A program made the translations under genes and the position numbers. A stretch of 64,000 nt of DNA. It comes from G963662905 sp963662905. GTDB taxonomy: Bacteria > Bacteroidota > Bacteroidia > Bacteroidales > WRLA01. Below, one piece after another: positions 35,053 to 43,875 of this stretch. Location of the stretch: contig CAXXFD010000003.1 in the NCBI GenBank assembly GCA_963662905.2, positions 1,736,001-1,800,000 of the forward strand. The letters run 5' to 3'. Below the pieces are notes generated by a model, which searched no databases, had not been told where the DNA came from, and worked only from the letters and a program-made list of their open reading frames with translations. The first letter of the stretch is position 1. Every line of letters starts with the position of its first letter.

Positions 35053-38000
35053 TTATTTGTACAACCAAACACGAAGCAGCGAAAGCAATTTCTCACTATC
35101 GACGGGTTTTGAGAGATAATCATTTGCTCCTGCAGCGATGCATTTATTACGGTCATCTTTCATGGCTTTAGCAGTCAATGCAATAACCGGAAGCTTGGAA
35201 TAACCCAGTTTTCGTATCAGTTGCATTGCTTCATAACCGTCCATTTCCGGCATCATGATATCCATAAGCACAAGGTTAATCTGCGGATTTGCTTTAAGTT
35301 TATCCACACCTTCGCGGCCATTTCGCCCTACAGTAATATTCATCCCTTTTTCTTCGAGCACACTGCTCAATGCAAAAACATTGCGCATATCATCATCAAC
35401 CAAGAGTATATTTTTACCTTTTAATATTTCCTCGGCATCGTGATGTACTTTATGAAGGATTTCCTGCTTTTCCGCTGGCAGGTTTGACTCCACCCGATGC
35501 AGGAAAAGTGTTGTTTCGCTCAATAAGCGCTCAGGCGATTTCACTCCTTTAATAATAATGGAATCGGCATACTTTTGCAGTCGTTCTTCCTCATCCCTGC
35601 TCAAATCTTTTCCGGTATAAATGATTACCGGTATCTGGCGCAGTTCATCCTTTTTACGGATTTTTTCAAGCAGGTCAAAGCCACTCATATCGTGGAGGCC
35701 AAGATCAAGGATAATGCAATCAAAACTATTTTGAGACAGGATATCGCAGGCTTCCTTACCCGTTGCAACAGCACTGCTTTCGACATCCTGACCGCCGATA
35801 AGCTCCACGATACTGGATCTCATAGTATCATCATCTTCAATAATAAGCAAACGCTTCACAGGTTTGCTGGCCATCTTCTGAATACGGCTAAACACTTCGT
35901 TCAGTTTCTCCAGGCTCACAGGCTTGGTCAGGAAACCAATGGCGCCCATTTTCATAGCATCCAACGGACGATCTGTTCCCGAAATAAAATGCACTGGAAT
36001 ATGGCGTGTATTCGGGTTTTCCTTGAGCCGATCCATTACTTCCCAGCCATCGATCCCCGGAAGGCCAACATCGAGAATAATGGCATCCGGCTGGTAATAA
36101 TCGGCATAATGCAAACCCTTTTCGCCATCAGGAGAAAGGAGTGTTTTAAAACCTTTCTCACCAGCAAGTTCCTGAAGGACAGAAGCAAACTCTTCATCAT
36201 CCTCAATAATTAAAATCAGATTTTCATCATCAGGGGAAAGGTCTTCTACGGTAACCTCATGATCCGTTTTTGCCTCAATTGCATTGGTTGCCTTCTCAAT
36301 ATGCCTCTTACTGGCCGGTTTTTCAGGCCTGAGGAATGATACCGGCTGTGCATCAATCATCAGTTCGCCTTCTAGTTTTTTGGGAATGATCAGGATAAAC
36401 TCAGAACCTTTTCCTTCTTCACTGTGCAGCATAATTTCTCCATGCAACAAATCTGCAAAGCTTCGGGAAATAGTAAGCCCGAGGCCGGTTCCACCATATT
36501 TCCGCGATGTTGTTCCATCTACCTGTTGGAAAGCCTCAAAAACTACTTTAAGTTTTTCTTTTGGAATGCCGATGCCGGTATCCTTCACGCAAAAAGCGAT
36601 ACATTCTTCCTGTTTTCGTTTGATATTCTTAAAACGCATATCTGTGCCCGGCTCGAATGCTCTCAATGTCACGCTTCCGGCATCTGTAAATTTCACTGCG
36701 TTCGACAGAAAATTCCGCAAAATTTGTTGTAGCCTTCCGGCATCTGTAACAATCATATCCGGCAGCCTCTCTTCAATTTCTATATTGAGATCCAAGCCTT
36801 TATCATCGGTCATAGGCTTAAAAACCTGCACCAGATTATCAAAAACCGATTCCACAACAACATTTTCCGGGTTCAGCTCCAGTTTTCCTGCTTCCACTTT
36901 GCTCAAATCAAGAATTTCGTTGATCAGGTTCAGCAGGTCGGTTCCTGAACTATGGATTGTGGATGCGTATTCCACTTGCTTTTTGCTTAATGTTGCACCT
37001 TTGTTATTGGCTAAAAGTTGCGACAACACCAGGATACTATTGAGCGGCGTGCGCAATTCGTGCGACATATTTGCAAGGAATTCAGATTTATATTTACTTG
37101 CCAGTTCGAGTTCTTCGGCTTTTTCAGCGATATCTTTGGTGGCTTTTTCCAGGGCATCATTTTTCCGCTTGATATCATCCTTTTGCATTTCGAGTTCTTT
37201 GGTTCTGCCCTGAAGTTCTTCATTGGTCACGCGCAGTTCTTCCTGTTGGGTTTGCAATGCCTCTTCGGAAGCTTTAAGTGCTTTGGTTTGTTCTTCGAGT
37301 TCTTCATTTGATTGACGAAGTTCTTCCTGTTGCGCCTGAAGTTCCTGCGCCTGCTCCTGTGTTTGATGGAGCAGTCGCGCCATACGGGTGCTGGCTTGTG
37401 CCACACTGATCCCGATTCCAATATTCAGCAATGCTTCCTGAACAAACTCCCGTTTGCTTTTATTAAAATCCTCAAAAGAAGCAATTTCAATGACACCAAT
37501 TAATTGTTCTTCAAAAATGACCGGGGCAATCATCAGATATTTTGGGGGCAGGCCTCCTGTAGCAGAACGGATACGCGTATAATCTTCGGGAATTTCTGTG
37601 AGCGTAATCATCTCTTTTTCATATGCTACCTGTCCTACCAGACCTTCGCCGAGCTTAAAAGTATCGGCCATTTCTTTGCGTTCTGTAAAGGCATAGCTGG
37701 ATGTTAGTTTTAGCAACTTACTTTCCGGGTCGTATAAATAAAATACGCCCACAAGGCTATCGAGGTATTTCGTAAAGAAAGTAATTACGTCGCGGCTCAA
37801 TTCCTGAACATCCTGCTGGCCGCGCATTTTATCATTCAATTCATTGACTCCGGTTTTGTGCCAATCACGGAGTTTATCATTTTCTGCCGCCTTATGCAGG
37901 GAAATACTCATACTATTAAGCGATACAGATAGTTCATCCTGATCCGATTTTGGTTCAATGGTATGCTCAAAATTCCCCGAAGCAACACTCTTGGTATAGG

Positions 38001-38853
38001 TGATTATTTCCTTCAGGTTATCCTGCATGCGGCGAAATGAATCAGCCAATTGCCCCAGCTCGTCTGTTGAGTGCAGTTCAATTTCCTTGTTAACAACACC
38101 TTTTGAAATTTCCTCCATACTGTAGCTCAGCTCTCGAACGGGTTGCGTTATCAGTTTACTGATGTAATAGGTCAGGAAATAAATCAAAGCACCCAATACC
38201 AAAACCATTAAAACGATTATTCGAATCAGGAAAGTGTTCACAAAACTGTTAATCTGGTTAATTACTTTAGCGAATTCCGCTTCCATTTCAGTAACGGCAT
38301 CTACTTCAATTTGATATTGCTCCAATAATTCCGGGTTAGGATTTTTAACATAATCAATACATAAACCACGGAGCGCAGAAGCACGCTCCAGACCGCTGGC
38401 AGCAATACCCATTCCCTGGATCAGGTCGTCGGTGCCCAGTTGGAGCATCAGGCGGAGCCGTCCTTTCAAAAAATTATATTCTGCATCATCCTCAACAGCT
38501 CCGTTAAATATTTTCAGAATCAAGGCTTTAAACTCCGAATCGCTTGCTGTTTGATAAACCTCCTGAAGTTCTTTAAACGATCCTGCACGCACATTGGAAC
38601 GGTCGAGCAACATCAGTGAATTTTCAAAATCGGCAGTATCCCCGGAGTGGAGATATTTATAAAATTCTTGTACAGAAGAATGAAAATCAACATTATGAAG
38701 CCTTTCAGCCTTTAAGATATATGACACAACATTACTTGTGCGGAATAAATAATTAGCTACAAAGCCAAAAAGGATAATACTAAAAAGCGACACCAGTGTA
38801 ATCAGTAATAGCTTATGGCGCACACGTAAATTTCTTAACCAGTTGCGTTTCAT
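35053..38853 (-). CDS. Membrane hybrid histidine kinase with GAF and three receivers
   Basis: 1266 residues. Membrane helix 1 (14-34), a periplasmic helical bundle (35-207), membrane helix 2 (208-230), a HAMP domain (about 231-285) and a second HAMP-like stretch to about 335, a GAF domain (about 350-490), and a long Gln/Glu-rich coiled coil (495-590, QAQQEELRQSNEELEEQ). HisKA carries His598 (NMSHELRTPLN), followed by HATPase (about 700-825; DTGIGI, GGTGLGL). Three receivers follow with Asp928, Asp1050 and Asp1198. It is the only membrane sensor of the operon and so the likely signal entry point. Confidence 0.92.
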   Translation of the reverse strand: MKRNWLRNLRVRHKLLLITLVSLFSIILFGFVANYLFRTSNVVSYILKAERLHNVDFHSSVQEFYKYLHSGDTADFENSLMLLDRSNVRAGSFKELQEVYQTASDSEFKALILKIFNGAVEDDAEYNFLKGRLRLMLQLGTDDLIQGMGIAASGLERASALRGLCIDYVKNPNPELLEQYQIEVDAVTEMEAEFAKVINQINSFVNTFLIRIIVLMVLVLGALIYFLTYYISKLITQPVRELSYSMEEISKGVVNKEIELHSTDELGQLADSFRRMQDNLKEIITYTKSVASGNFEHTIEPKSDQDELSVSLNSMSISLHKAAENDKLRDWHKTGVNELNDKMRGQQDVQELSRDVITFFTKYLDSLVGVFYLYDPESKLLKLTSSYAFTERKEMADTFKLGEGLVGQVAYEKEMITLTEIPEDYTRIRSATGGLPPKYLMIAPVIFEEQLIGVIEIASFEDFNKSKREFVQEALLNIGIGISVAQASTRMARLLHQTQEQAQELQAQQEELRQSNEELEEQTKALKASEEALQTQQEELRVTNEELQGRTKELEMQKDDIKRKNDALEKATKDIAEKAEELELASKYKSEFLANMSHELRTPLNSILVLSQLLANNKGATLSKKQVEYASTIHSSGTDLLNLINEILDLSKVEAGKLELNPENVVVESVFDNLVQVFKPMTDDKGLDLNIEIEERLPDMIVTDAGRLQQILRNFLSNAVKFTDAGSVTLRAFEPGTDMRFKNIKRKQEECIAFCVKDTGIGIPKEKLKVVFEAFQQVDGTTSRKYGGTGLGLTISRSFADLLHGEIMLHSEEGKGSEFILIIPKKLEGELMIDAQPVSFLRPEKPASKRHIEKATNAIEAKTDHEVTVEDLSPDDENLILIIEDDEEFASVLQELAGEKGFKTLLSPDGEKGLHYADYYQPDAIILDVGLPGIDGWEVMDRLKENPNTRHIPVHFISGTDRPLDAMKMGAIGFLTKPVSLEKLNEVFSRIQKMASKPVKRLLIIEDDDTMRSSIVELIGGQDVESSAVATGKEACDILSQNSFDCIILDLGLHDMSGFDLLEKIRKKDELRQIPVIIYTGKDLSRDEEERLQKYADSIIIKGVKSPERLLSETTLFLHRVESNLPAEKQEILHKVHHDAEEILKGKNILLVDDDMRNVFALSSVLEEKGMNITVGRNGREGVDKLKANPQINLVLMDIMMPEMDGYEAMQLIRKLGYSKLPVIALTAKAMKDDRNKCIAAGANDYLSKPVDSEKLLSLLRVWLYK

Positions 38854-38870
38854 ATTATATATTTTATAGA

Positions 38871-40871
38871 TTATTTTTCGATAAATTCTAATATTGTACT
38901 AAAAAGCTGTTGCGGTTTAAAAGGTTTCGTAATATGTGCGTCCATACCTGCATCCAGTATTCGCTCTGTATCACCTTTCATGGCATGGGCAGTCATAGCG
39001 AGAACAGGAGTCCGCAATCCGGTCTGTTCTTCAAATTTCCTGATTTGCCTTGTTGCTTCAAAACCGTCCATTTCAGGCATTTGGATGTCCATTAAAACAA
39101 TATCATATTTTGACTGTTTGTATTTTTCTAATGCCTGAAGCCCGTTTTCAGCCGTATCCACATCCCAACCTTTCCGGCTCAGAAAACCTACAGCAATTTT
39201 ACGGTTAATAATCTGATCCTCAGCTAATAGTATTTTCAGTTTATGTTGAGCGGCATGGTCTATTGTGGATTGTTTCTGTATTTGATTTTGGTTGGCAGCA
39301 AATTTCAGGAAAAAACTGTGGAGGGAAAATGACCACAAAGGTTTCATCAATAAGCTACTGATGCCAACATTTTTAAAATGCTCATTGCGCGTTATGATAT
39401 GATTATTCGTCATAAGGATAACCGGCAAAGCATCTTTATGCTGCTTTTTCCTGTTTTGGCAATATCCCTCCAATTGCGACAGGAGTTTATCATCTGTATT
39501 TCGGCAGGAGCCTACCATAAGGAAATCGAATCCCTCATCCGACTTCTTTTCCAATATGTCTGAATTCAGCGTATCAAGCTTTTGATAAACTATTTCATGG
39601 TTTTCCAAAAATTCGGATAATACAGAATAGCAATGATCATCATCTTCAAAAAGCAAAAATTTCTTTTTGCGCAAACTTTCGGGCAACGGATGTTTTTTAA
39701 TCGCACGCCCTTTGGGCATCTTTAACTTAAAACTAAACTCAGCGCCCTCGCCTTCGGCACTTTCTACCTTAATACTGCCGCCCATCATATTGACCAGCTC
39801 TTTGCTGATCGAAAGCCCCAGGCCGGTTCCTCCGTATTTTCGAGTTGTCGAAACATTCAACTGACTAAAGGTCTCAAAAAGTTGCCCAAGTTTATCGGAC
39901 GGAATCCCGATGCCGGTATCTTGTACACGGAACAATAGCTCAATTTCCTTTTCTGTTTCAACAGATGTTTCAATGGAAAGGGTGATGGATCCGTGATCAG
40001 TAAATTTAACGGCATTGCCCAATAAATTGACCAATACCTGACGGATCCGAAGGGGATCTCCTATTACTGAATCATGAAGAAGATGGGGAAAATTAACGTA
40101 AAATTTAAGATTTTTCTCATAAATCTTAACCGATAATAATTTGATGATTTTTTCAACTACCTGACTGATACTAAAAGGAATAGACTCCAAATCAATTTTA
40201 TCGGCCTCTATTTTTGAGATATCGAGGATTTCGTTGATAATTTCCAAAAGAGATTCGCCCGAATGCTTAATATCCTGAATTTGTTCCCTTTGGCCATCTG
40301 CAAGCTCATCCATAAGCACCAAATCTGCCATACCGATTATTCCATTAAGCGGTGTACGGATTTCGTGGCTCATATTTGCCAGGAAAGAACTTTTGGCACG
40401 TGTTGCGTTTTCGGCAATCTGTTTTGCTTTTTGCATTTCGCTCAGGGTTTCCTGAAGCCTTGCCGTAGTGCGTTTTAGCTGTTCCTGCTGCTTAAAAAAA
40501 TTAATAAAAGCATGAATTTTGCTTTTCAGAACCTCCATATCCAGAGGTTTATACAGATAATCTACCGCTCCGGTATCATAGCCCCTGAAGATATGCTTAC
40601 GCTCCTTGCTGATGGCCGTGATAAAAATAATAGGAATTTCCCTGGTTCTGGGATTTCCCCTCATGATCTCTGCAACTTCAAAGCCATCCATTTCCGGCAT
40701 TTGAACATCGAGGAGCACTAGTGAAAAATCCCGCTCCAGCAAATGACCAAGTGCTTCATTTCCAGATAACGCCTTATAAACGATTAATTCTTCATTATCG
40801 AGAATACCTTCAAGGGTAAGCAGATTTTCCGGACGATCGTCAACGATCAGAATATTATAGGTTTCCGCCAT
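38871..40871 (-). CDS. Hybrid histidine kinase, REC-HisKA-HATPase-pseudoREC-REC
   Basis: 666 residues, first gene of the operon. The N-terminal receiver has Asp55 (LVLLDVQMPEMDG), HisKA has His169 (NMSHEIRTPLNG), and HATPase shows QVLVNLLGNAVKF, DTGIGI and GGTGLGLSIS. A middle receiver-like domain (about 403-525) keeps acidic residues (LLFEDDDH) and the Lys of LLMKPL but has no phosphorylatable Asp (FDFLMVGSC). The last receiver has Asp595 (IVLMDIQMPEMDG). No membrane helix. A weak -7 box (TATCTTCG, minus strand, 40939-40932) may drive the operon. Confidence 0.92.
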   Translation of the reverse strand: MAETYNILIVDDRPENLLTLEGILDNEELIVYKALSGNEALGHLLERDFSLVLLDVQMPEMDGFEVAEIMRGNPRTREIPIIFITAISKERKHIFRGYDTGAVDYLYKPLDMEVLKSKIHAFINFFKQQEQLKRTTARLQETLSEMQKAKQIAENATRAKSSFLANMSHEIRTPLNGIIGMADLVLMDELADGQREQIQDIKHSGESLLEIINEILDISKIEADKIDLESIPFSISQVVEKIIKLLSVKIYEKNLKFYVNFPHLLHDSVIGDPLRIRQVLVNLLGNAVKFTDHGSITLSIETSVETEKEIELLFRVQDTGIGIPSDKLGQLFETFSQLNVSTTRKYGGTGLGLSISKELVNMMGGSIKVESAEGEGAEFSFKLKMPKGRAIKKHPLPESLRKKKFLLFEDDDHCYSVLSEFLENHEIVYQKLDTLNSDILEKKSDEGFDFLMVGSCRNTDDKLLSQLEGYCQNRKKQHKDALPVILMTNNHIITRNEHFKNVGISSLLMKPLWSFSLHSFFLKFAANQNQIQKQSTIDHAAQHKLKILLAEDQIINRKIAVGFLSRKGWDVDTAENGLQALEKYKQSKYDIVLMDIQMPEMDGFEATRQIRKFEEQTGLRTPVLAMTAHAMKGDTERILDAGMDAHITKPFKPQQLFSTILEFIEK

Positions 40872-41260
40872 TTTAAGAGTTTTTCAGGACACAATTCATT
40901 CGAGTATCCATATGTATTAAAAACAGACCTTCGAAGATATAAAAAATCCGCTAACAATAAACTTTTTCGGTGCAAGCGAAACATTTTTGCAGGCATATTG
41001 GTGCTTATCCCGAATTATAAAAAAATATTGAAGGTGTGCGTGGCAAAAAGCAAAATCCGGAAAACAGGATTTATGTCATTGATTTGTGCGTGCCCACAAA
41101 GTCAGATTTCTGCTTCAGAATACCCGAGATCGATGTGTTGCTGCGAGGTTTTGCAACATACCGCAAAGTGCTGCGATGTGCTGAACATTGCTAAAGTAAG
41201 CTTTTTTCGGGCAAGCCCTGTGGTTACATGAAGGTTAGCGGACTTTACAGACGGAAACTA
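40872..41260. other. 389-bp intergenic region, no gene seen
   Basis: It lies between the start of the kinase operon and the end of the DUF1858 gene. No open frame with a plausible start and family resemblance was found. It holds short inverted repeats (AAATCC ... GGATTT at 41053-41072; TGTTGC ... GCAACA at 41136-41158) and a repeated TGCTGCGA. The 41100-41240 part looks richer in G+C than its surroundings. It may contain the kinase operon's promoter and leader. Confidence 0.4.
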
Positions 41261-41533
41261 TTAAATTTTACCATAATCGATTTTCTGTCCACCCTGATCC
41301 TGAGGAGCATTTTCTCCAGGAGTTAATGCAATTTGCTTTAGCTCATCAACAAAAAGCTGAATCTGATTGTTATCAAAACCTTTTTCTTTGGCTGCTTCCT
41401 CCAGCGATCCCCAGATGGGCTCACCACAACGCAGGCAACGGATTCCTTTTTTCGATAAAAACTCTACTGAGAAGGGATAATCATCCACTAAATCCTCAAT
41501 TAAAATCTCTTTGGTAATGGGTGTCTTACTCAT
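41261..41533 (-). CDS. DUF1858 domain protein
   Basis: 90 residues. The segment ITKEILIEDLVDDYPFSVEFLSKKGI followed by CLRCGEPIWGSLEEAAKEKGF is the DUF1858 pattern (a small helical domain with a CxxC pair). Such proteins often occur near redox or hybrid-cluster genes; the function is not established. It diverges from the membrane Fe-S protein gene, sharing about 170 bp of upstream DNA. It is soluble and complete. Confidence 0.82.
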   Translation of the reverse strand: MSKTPITKEILIEDLVDDYPFSVEFLSKKGIRCLRCGEPIWGSLEEAAKEKGFDNNQIQLFVDELKQIALTPGENAPQDQGGQKIDYGKI

Positions 41534-41705
41534 AATTCATCATTTTACTGGCAAGCTAACAAATCTCAAAACAAAAAGTTTTTGAACCAATCGCAAGATT
41601 GCCGGAGAACACTTGAGATTATTAAAAAAAATTTACTAATATTGTATGTAGTTTCTTATATGTGTTCGCGCAAATCAAATGCAAAACACGTAAAACCACC
41701 ACATT

Positions 41706-43001
41706 ATGAAGGAAATCATTTTTTCTCTGATCCTGCTCCTTACCTTGGGCGTTTTCACTTACAGCATGATCCGGTTTGCCCGGCTTTTTCGGCTTACCAA
41801 AAAATATCCCATCGGAGATTATGGAGAAAGGTTCAAAGTAATGCTCCGAGTTGCTTTCGGGCAAAGCAAAATCCTGCGCTACCCCTATACCGGACTATTG
41901 CATGCATTGATATTCTGGGGCTTTCTGGTCATTACATTTGGCAGTCTGGAAATGGTGATTGACGGTTTAACCGGCAGCGAAAGAGCTTTTGCACCGCTGG
42001 GTGTTTTTTACGATATCATCATTGCCTCCGGCGATATAATGGCAGTTTTCGTTTTGGCAGGCGTATTGTTCTTTCTTATCAGAAGGATATTTGTCCACAC
42101 CAAACGTTTCGAAGGTATTGAAATGAAGCGCAAATCGCATTATGATGCCAATATTGCGCTCACGATCATCCTGTTTTTAATGATCAGCCTGCTGGGCATG
42201 AACACTTTTTATGTGCTGGGGCACAGCAATCCGGAAGGAGTTTATCCGGTGAGCAGCCAATTGGCAAAACTGTTTCCGGGAATGGGCGCCCAACATATCC
42301 ATTTTTGGCATGAAATCAATTGGTGGATGCATATTTTGTTGATTTTCCTTTTTGCCAACATCTTGCCCTACAGCAAACATTTTCATGTTTTCACGAGTAT
42401 TCCCAATGTTTATCTCAGCCGTTTGGAACCTCTGGGCTATTTAAACAATATGCCGGAAATTACCTCAGAAGTAAAACTGATGTTGCAGCCTGATGATGGC
42501 GGCGAATTGCCTGAGGAAGGCGATGCCGCAAGATTTGGCGTTAAAGATATAGAAGACATCCATTGGAAAAACTATCTGGATTCACTCGCATGCACGCAAT
42601 GTGGACGTTGCACGGCCGCCTGTCCGGCCAACCAAACGGGCAAAAGGCTGTCGCCACGTAAAATCATCATGAATGTACGCCAACGCATGAAAGAAAAAGG
42701 GCCGGAGCTCATTAAAAACAAAGAATTTGTCGATCAAAAAGCTTTAATTTCAGATGCATATATCCATGACGAAGAATTATGGGCCTGCACTACCTGTAAT
42801 GCCTGTGCACAGGAATGCCCGGTGAACATTAATCATCCTTCATTAATTGTGGATATGCGCCGCTACCTGACTTTGGAAGAAGGCGCTGCTCCTGCAGAAC
42901 TGAACACGATGGTCACCAATATCCAAAATAATGGCGCTCCCTGGCAGTATCCTCCTGAAGACCGCATGAATTGGGCAGAAAACTTATACCTCAACCGCTA
43001 A
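41706..43001 (+). CDS. Membrane cytochrome-ferredoxin Fe-S oxidoreductase subunit
   Basis: 431 residues. The N-terminal half has about five or six membrane helices with several His that could hold haem (H66, H202, H209, H225), like the NarI/HdrE type. The C-terminal half has two 4Fe-4S motifs, CTQCGRCTAACP (296-307) and CTTCNACAQECP (361-372). The CCG-domain partner follows 10 bp later. Together they resemble heterodisulfide reductase-like quinone-linked oxidoreductases found in many Bacteroidota, but the electron donor and acceptor are not known. Confidence 0.82.
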   Translation: MKEIIFSLILLLTLGVFTYSMIRFARLFRLTKKYPIGDYGERFKVMLRVAFGQSKILRYPYTGLLHALIFWGFLVITFGSLEMVIDGLTGSERAFAPLGVFYDIIIASGDIMAVFVLAGVLFFLIRRIFVHTKRFEGIEMKRKSHYDANIALTIILFLMISLLGMNTFYVLGHSNPEGVYPVSSQLAKLFPGMGAQHIHFWHEINWWMHILLIFLFANILPYSKHFHVFTSIPNVYLSRLEPLGYLNNMPEITSEVKLMLQPDDGGELPEEGDAARFGVKDIEDIHWKNYLDSLACTQCGRCTAACPANQTGKRLSPRKIIMNVRQRMKEKGPELIKNKEFVDQKALISDAYIHDEELWACTTCNACAQECPVNINHPSLIVDMRRYLTLEEGAAPAELNTMVTNIQNNGAPWQYPPEDRMNWAENLYLNR

Positions 43002-43011
43002 AATCACGAAA

Positions 43012-43809
43012 ATGGAAAATAGAAAAAAGATAGAAATCCCCATCATGGCCGATTGTTTTGCAGAAGGCAAAAATCCCGAATACCTTTTTTGGGTAGGCTG
43101 CGCCGGAGCATTTGACGACCGATATAAAAAAGTTACACAGGCTTTTGCAAAAATCCTCACTTATCTGGAAACGGATTTCGCATGCCTCGGCGCGGAAGAA
43201 AGCTGCACCGGTGATCCGGCCAAACGAGCAGGCGACGAAATGACTTTTCAAATGCAGGCGCTCACGAATATTGAAACCTTCAAGGCATACGACATCAAAA
43301 AAATTATTACCATTTGCCCGCATTGTTTCAATATTTTGAAAAATGAATATCCCTCATTAGGAGGGGATTATGAAGTTATTCACCACAGCCGGTTTTTAAG
43401 GGATATGATGCGCAACGGCAAACTAAAACTTTCTGCCGAAAAATACAAAAACACGCCCATCAGCTTTCACGATCCCTGCTACCTTGGGCGCGCCAATGGC
43501 GAATATGATGCGCCCCGCGAGATAATTGACAATTTGACCGGATCAAGAAAAGAAATGAAACGAAACCGCAGCAATGCCCTCTGCTGTGGCGCCGGTGGAG
43601 CGCAAATGTTCAAAGAAGCCGAAAAAGGAGATAAAGAGGTTTATATTGAACGCACTGAAGATTTTCTGGAAACAAAGGCAGAAATAGTCGCAACCGCCTG
43701 CCCTTTTTGTATGACCATGCTCACCGATGGCATTAAAATCAAAAACAAGGAAGAAGAATTGCAAAACCTGGATCTTGCAGAGCTTATTGCAAATGATTTG
43801 AATCTGTAA
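43012..43809 (+). CDS. CCG-domain (HdrB/D-like) Fe-S oxidoreductase subunit
   Basis: 265 residues with two cysteine-rich CCG domains: FWVGCAGAFDD with ESCTGDPAKR and ICPHCFNILKNEYP in the first; DPCYLGRANGEYD, ALCCGAGGAQMF and TACPFCMTMLTDG in the second. In HdrB/HdrD and GlpC-type proteins these motifs hold noncubane [4Fe-4S] clusters that act on disulfides or carry electrons. Soluble, expected at the cytoplasmic face bound to the preceding membrane subunit. A bidirectional terminator follows. Confidence 0.88.
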   Translation: MENRKKIEIPIMADCFAEGKNPEYLFWVGCAGAFDDRYKKVTQAFAKILTYLETDFACLGAEESCTGDPAKRAGDEMTFQMQALTNIETFKAYDIKKIITICPHCFNILKNEYPSLGGDYEVIHHSRFLRDMMRNGKLKLSAEKYKNTPISFHDPCYLGRANGEYDAPREIIDNLTGSRKEMKRNRSNALCCGAGGAQMFKEAEKGDKEVYIERTEDFLETKAEIVATACPFCMTMLTDGIKIKNKEEELQNLDLAELIANDLNL

Positions 43810-43827
43810 ACCAATGGTTTAAAAACA

Positions 43828-43854
43828 AAAAAGCCGGGCAATACCCGGCTTTTT
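43828..43854. terminator. Bidirectional Rho-independent terminator
   Basis: AAAAAGCCGGG (43828-43838) pairs perfectly with CCCGGCTTTTT (43844-43854) with loop CAATA. It lies between convergent genes and has the A and T runs for both directions. Confidence 0.9.
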
Positions 43855-43875
43855 GCATATCTGTTCATTGTGTGA

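Noticed and set aside
36284..37213. 309-residue open frame antisense to the membrane hybrid kinase
   Set aside because: Ser-rich shadow of a strongly conserved kinase reading frame on the other strand.
40998..41231. 77-residue Cys-rich open frame in the intergenic block
   Set aside because: It starts with TTG, overlaps repeats, and has no recognisable domain; more likely a chance frame.
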